From Bacteroidota bacterium (GTDB taxonomy: Bacteria; Bacteroidota; Bacteroidia; UKL13-3): a stretch of DNA of 64,000 nt. Positions 61,790 through 64,000 of the stretch are shown here, piece by piece (positions within the stretch are counted from its first letter, which is position 1; every line of letters begins with the position of its first letter). The translations under genes were made by a program, and so were the position numbers. The stretch lies in contig JAAFJM010000003.1 in assembly GCA_013298895.1 (NCBI GenBank), positions 1-64,000 on the forward strand, read 5' to 3'. The notes beneath the pieces are model-generated. The model was given only the letters and a program-made list of their open reading frames with translations. It had not been told where the DNA came from and made no database searches.

Positions 61790-61867
61790 TAGCCACAGAT
61801 TTCACTGATGGCACTGATTTTTTAAATACTTATTTCAAATTACAACTTTCTGTGTAATCTGTGGCTA
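61790..61867. repeat. inverted repeat TAGCCACAGATT ... AATCTGTGGCTA (copy B)
   Basis: A 12-bp perfect inverted repeat in the gap between kdnA and kdnB, with the same core word as copy A at 39824 (GCCACAGAT). Two CACTGAT words lie in the loop. It would form a hairpin in the kdnAB transcript. Confidence 0.68.
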
Positions 61868-61871
61868 GTTG

Positions 61872-63077
61872 TTATGCTGTTTGTCCTAAAGCGGCTTTAA
61901 TTGAAGTAGTCATTTTAGCCACTAATGTATTTAATTCTTCTTCTGTCCAAGTTGCTTTAATTCCAAAAGAGATTAATCTTCCAACGGTTTCTTGCGTTTT
62001 TGGCAAATCAAGATTTTTGTAATCTTGAGGCGCTCCAAGCAGTTGTACGTTGGTTTTAGCTGCAACGCGACCTTCTTTAATATGATCCCATTGGTTGATA
62101 AAATGGTACATATTGGTAAACCAATAGTTGAAACCTGCTACACCATTTTTATTAAATTCATCAACTGTAGCCATTGCAGCAGCAGTATTAGGCATTAACA
62201 TATTTAAAAAAGTAGCTGAATCACCATCTGCATCAGGAATAGTAGCAAAGCTTACTCCTGGTATTTTGCCTAACTCAGCCATCATAAACTTTTTATGTTT
62301 ATTATTTACCTCTCTAATCATGGGTACTCTTCGGGTTTGAGCCAAACCAACAGCAGCATGTAATTCAGAAATTCTATAATTAAATCCTAACACTGGGTGA
62401 TTTTCCATTCCGCGATTATTTCCTTGGTGGTCATGTCCATGGTCAGCAAAATTATCGGCTAGTTTATAAGCAGTTTCATCGTTTGTAACAAAAACCCCAC
62501 CTTCGCCTGCTGTAGCAATTTTAAAGAAATCGAAACTATAGCAACCAGTTTTTCCAAATAAACCTGTAGAAGTTCCTTTATAACTTGCAGCCATTGCTTG
62601 TCCAGCATCTTCAACTAATACTAAATTATGTTCTTTAATAACTTGCATGATTTCGTCCATTTGTGCCATTTGCCCACACATGTGAACCAACATTACCGCT
62701 TTGGTTTTAGGAGTAATTGCTTTTCTAATTCCTTCAGCACTTAAACATAAAGTTTCGTCAATTTCAGCAAAAACAGGCAATGCACCTGCAAAAATTACTG
62801 CTTCAACAGAAGCAATGTATGTGAAAGGTGGAACAATTACTTCATCGCCAGCACCAATACCTGCAGCTGCTAAAGCACAACTTACAGCAGTACTTCCGCT
62901 ACTTACTGCATGAGCATATTTAGCTCCAACTAATTTGGCTACTTCTGCTTCAAACTCGCGTGCTTTCCAAATATTGTTGCGTTGTGCATCGTGGTTATAT
63001 CTAAATAAAATTCCTGTTTCTAAAACATCGTTTACTTCTTTGCGCTCATCTGCGCCAAAATATTCATTACCTGCCAT
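61872..63077 (-). CDS. kdnA: KdnA-type transaminase (Kdo8N biosynthesis)
   Basis: Transfers an amino group to the C8 aldehyde of oxidised Kdo, giving Kdo8N. 401 residues, DegT/DnrJ/EryC1 fold. The PLP lysine is Lys186 (CYSFDFFKIATAGEGG); Asp157 (VEDAGQAM) binds the pyridine nitrogen; GSTAVSCALAAAGI is the phosphate-binding region. Pairs with kdnB downstream. Kdo8N is incorporated into lipopolysaccharide and in Shewanella alters antibiotic resistance. First gene of the operon. Confidence 0.9.
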   Translation of the reverse strand: MAGNEYFGADERKEVNDVLETGILFRYNHDAQRNNIWKAREFEAEVAKLVGAKYAHAVSSGSTAVSCALAAAGIGAGDEVIVPPFTYIASVEAVIFAGALPVFAEIDETLCLSAEGIRKAITPKTKAVMLVHMCGQMAQMDEIMQVIKEHNLVLVEDAGQAMAASYKGTSTGLFGKTGCYSFDFFKIATAGEGGVFVTNDETAYKLADNFADHGHDHQGNNRGMENHPVLGFNYRISELHAAVGLAQTRRVPMIREVNNKHKKFMMAELGKIPGVSFATIPDADGDSATFLNMLMPNTAAAMATVDEFNKNGVAGFNYWFTNMYHFINQWDHIKEGRVAAKTNVQLLGAPQDYKNLDLPKTQETVGRLISFGIKATWTEEELNTLVAKMTTSIKAALGQTA

Positions 63078-63183
63078 TATTATTAATATGTTTGATTGTT
63101 TAAATTAATTGATTGTACAAATATAATTTTTGTAGTGATTAAATAAAATGAGTTTTAATGACATTATGAATAAAAAATAACAA

Positions 63184-64000
63184 CTAAATCAAACATAAAA
63201 TGGCTTCTTCAATTCTTTTATATTTAAACTCAAAACCTTCGTTTATTAGTTTTTCAGGATAAACCCACCTACTTTTTAACAATAACTCAGTTTCGGTATT
63301 TATTAACCACGCCCCTATTTCTAAAAGCCATTTAGGTTGGTTTATACCTATTGGCATTTTTAGTTTTTCTCTTACTTTTTGCATAAAATAAGCATTGGTA
63401 ACTGCGTTTGGAGAAGCTAAATTATACGTTCCTGCGCAGTTAGTATTATTTATAAAATACGCTATTGCGCTGCAAAAATCATCTACATGAATCCAACTGA
63501 ACATTTGTTTTCCATTACCAGCTTTACCTCCAAGTCCAAATTTAGCCAAGTTCTTAAATGGTACCATTACGCTTTTATCCTTTTGTAAAACAATGGCAAT
63601 TCGTAAGTTAATTTGCCTAACTTCATTAAATGAAAAACTATAAAACAATTGCTCCCATTTTTGACAAACATCAACACTAAAACCTTCGCCAATAATTCCG
63701 TTTGTTTCTGTATTTGGCTTTTCATATTCATTTCTGTAAATAGTTCCAGAAGCCGCGTTCATCCAAACTTTGGGTTTTTGTTTACATTGTTTTATGGCTT
63801 CGCCTAAAATGGCTGTACTATCTAATCTTGAAGCATAAATTTCGGCTTTGTTAGCTTCATTGTACCTGCAATCTACCGATTTTCCAGTAAGGTTAATCAA
63901 TGCTTCAGCACCTTCCAATTCAGCGGCCCAATTACCTAAACTCTTAGCATCCCAATTTATAAAAGTGATGCCATTTGCTGTTTTTGAATTACCTCGTGTT
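63184..64000 (-). CDS. TIGR01777 family NAD-dependent epimerase-like protein (5' end cut by the window)
   Basis: Partial: the frame stays open to the window end and the N-terminal GxxGxxG part lies outside. The visible part has INLTGKSVDCRYNEANKAEI and NAASGTIYRNE (corresponding to the active-site region), then FSWIHVDDFCSAIAYFI and the C-terminal DUF1731-like region (MPIGINQPKWLLEIGAWLI ... LKSRWVYPEKL). Family members are about 300 residues long, so about 30 are missing. Cell-division inhibitor SulA-like annotation of this family is not established; an oxidoreductase role is likely. Confidence 0.88.
   Translation of the reverse strand, partial: TRGNSKTANGITFINWDAKSLGNWAAELEGAEALINLTGKSVDCRYNEANKAEIYASRLDSTAILGEAIKQCKQKPKVWMNAASGTIYRNEYEKPNTETNGIIGEGFSVDVCQKWEQLFYSFSFNEVRQINLRIAIVLQKDKSVMVPFKNLAKFGLGGKAGNGKQMFSWIHVDDFCSAIAYFINNTNCAGTYNLASPNAVTNAYFMQKVREKLKMPIGINQPKWLLEIGAWLINTETELLLKSRWVYPEKLINEGFEFKYKRIEEAILCLI

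Overview
The window looks like a chromosomal stretch of a free-living member of the Bacteroidota. The DNA is AT-rich. Several large exported proteins end in type IX secretion (T9SS) sorting domains. The putative promoters fit the TTTG-N19-TAnnTTTG pattern of this phylum, and several families (DUF4290, the MuiA/DUF4139 family, Kdo8N enzymes) are at home there. No rRNA, transposase, integrase, phage structural gene or CRISPR array was seen. The one RNA gene recognised is a tRNA with a CAU anticodon.

Layout. 1-9.3 kb: glutamate racemase, a T9SS cargo protein with a CXXCH motif, glutathione peroxidase, an alpha/beta hydrolase next to a 3-hydroxybutyrate dehydrogenase-like SDR, a CNNM/CBS membrane protein, PhoH, and a degenerate SAM hydroxide adenosyltransferase homologue with an ABM-fold partner. 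9.3-11.7 kb: tRNA-Met and a secreted endonuclease I. 11.8-14.7 kb: a compact PqqD-like / ATP-grasp / PLP-decarboxylase cluster closed by a strong terminator. 14.8-18.6 kb: an operon of a urea-transporter-M23 peptidase fusion, an outer-membrane barrel and a TPR protein. 18.6-29.3 kb: lipid-related and housekeeping genes (patatin, ferredoxin, acyl-CoA reductase, MuiA-like protein, two cold-shock proteins, RNase HI, SSAT-like acetyltransferase, endonuclease III, WD40 protein, upp). 29.5-36.8 kb: acpP-fabF-rnc, purC, a heptose epimerase (hldD) and mltG. 37-46.4 kb: two T9SS cargo proteins (one a 1383-residue Ig-repeat protein), an aldehyde dehydrogenase, a MacB-like permease and DUF4290. 46.6-55 kb: TPR protein, aspartokinase, a toxin-antitoxin pair whose toxin appears frameshifted, a short asparaginase, alkaline phosphatase, an isolated ccmB, and a PadR-PspC operon. 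55-64 kb: a GlcNAc-kinase-like protein, a repressor with an elaborate operator, NfuA-like protein, thioesterase, GDSL lipoprotein, a second toxin-antitoxin pair, the kdnA-kdnB pair, and a TIGR01777 oxidoreductase cut by the window end.

Functional themes. Envelope biology is prominent: murI, mltG, hldD, kdnAB (8-amino-Kdo for lipopolysaccharide), the barrel/TPR/M23 operon, and T9SS cargo. The best candidates for undescribed biology are the PqqD/ATP-grasp/decarboxylase cluster, whose decarboxylase has an altered substrate-specificity motif, and the urea-transporter-M23/barrel/TPR operon beside it. Several intergenic gaps hold short dispersed palindromic repeats of at least five types. All identifications rest on reading motifs by eye; no database search was possible.
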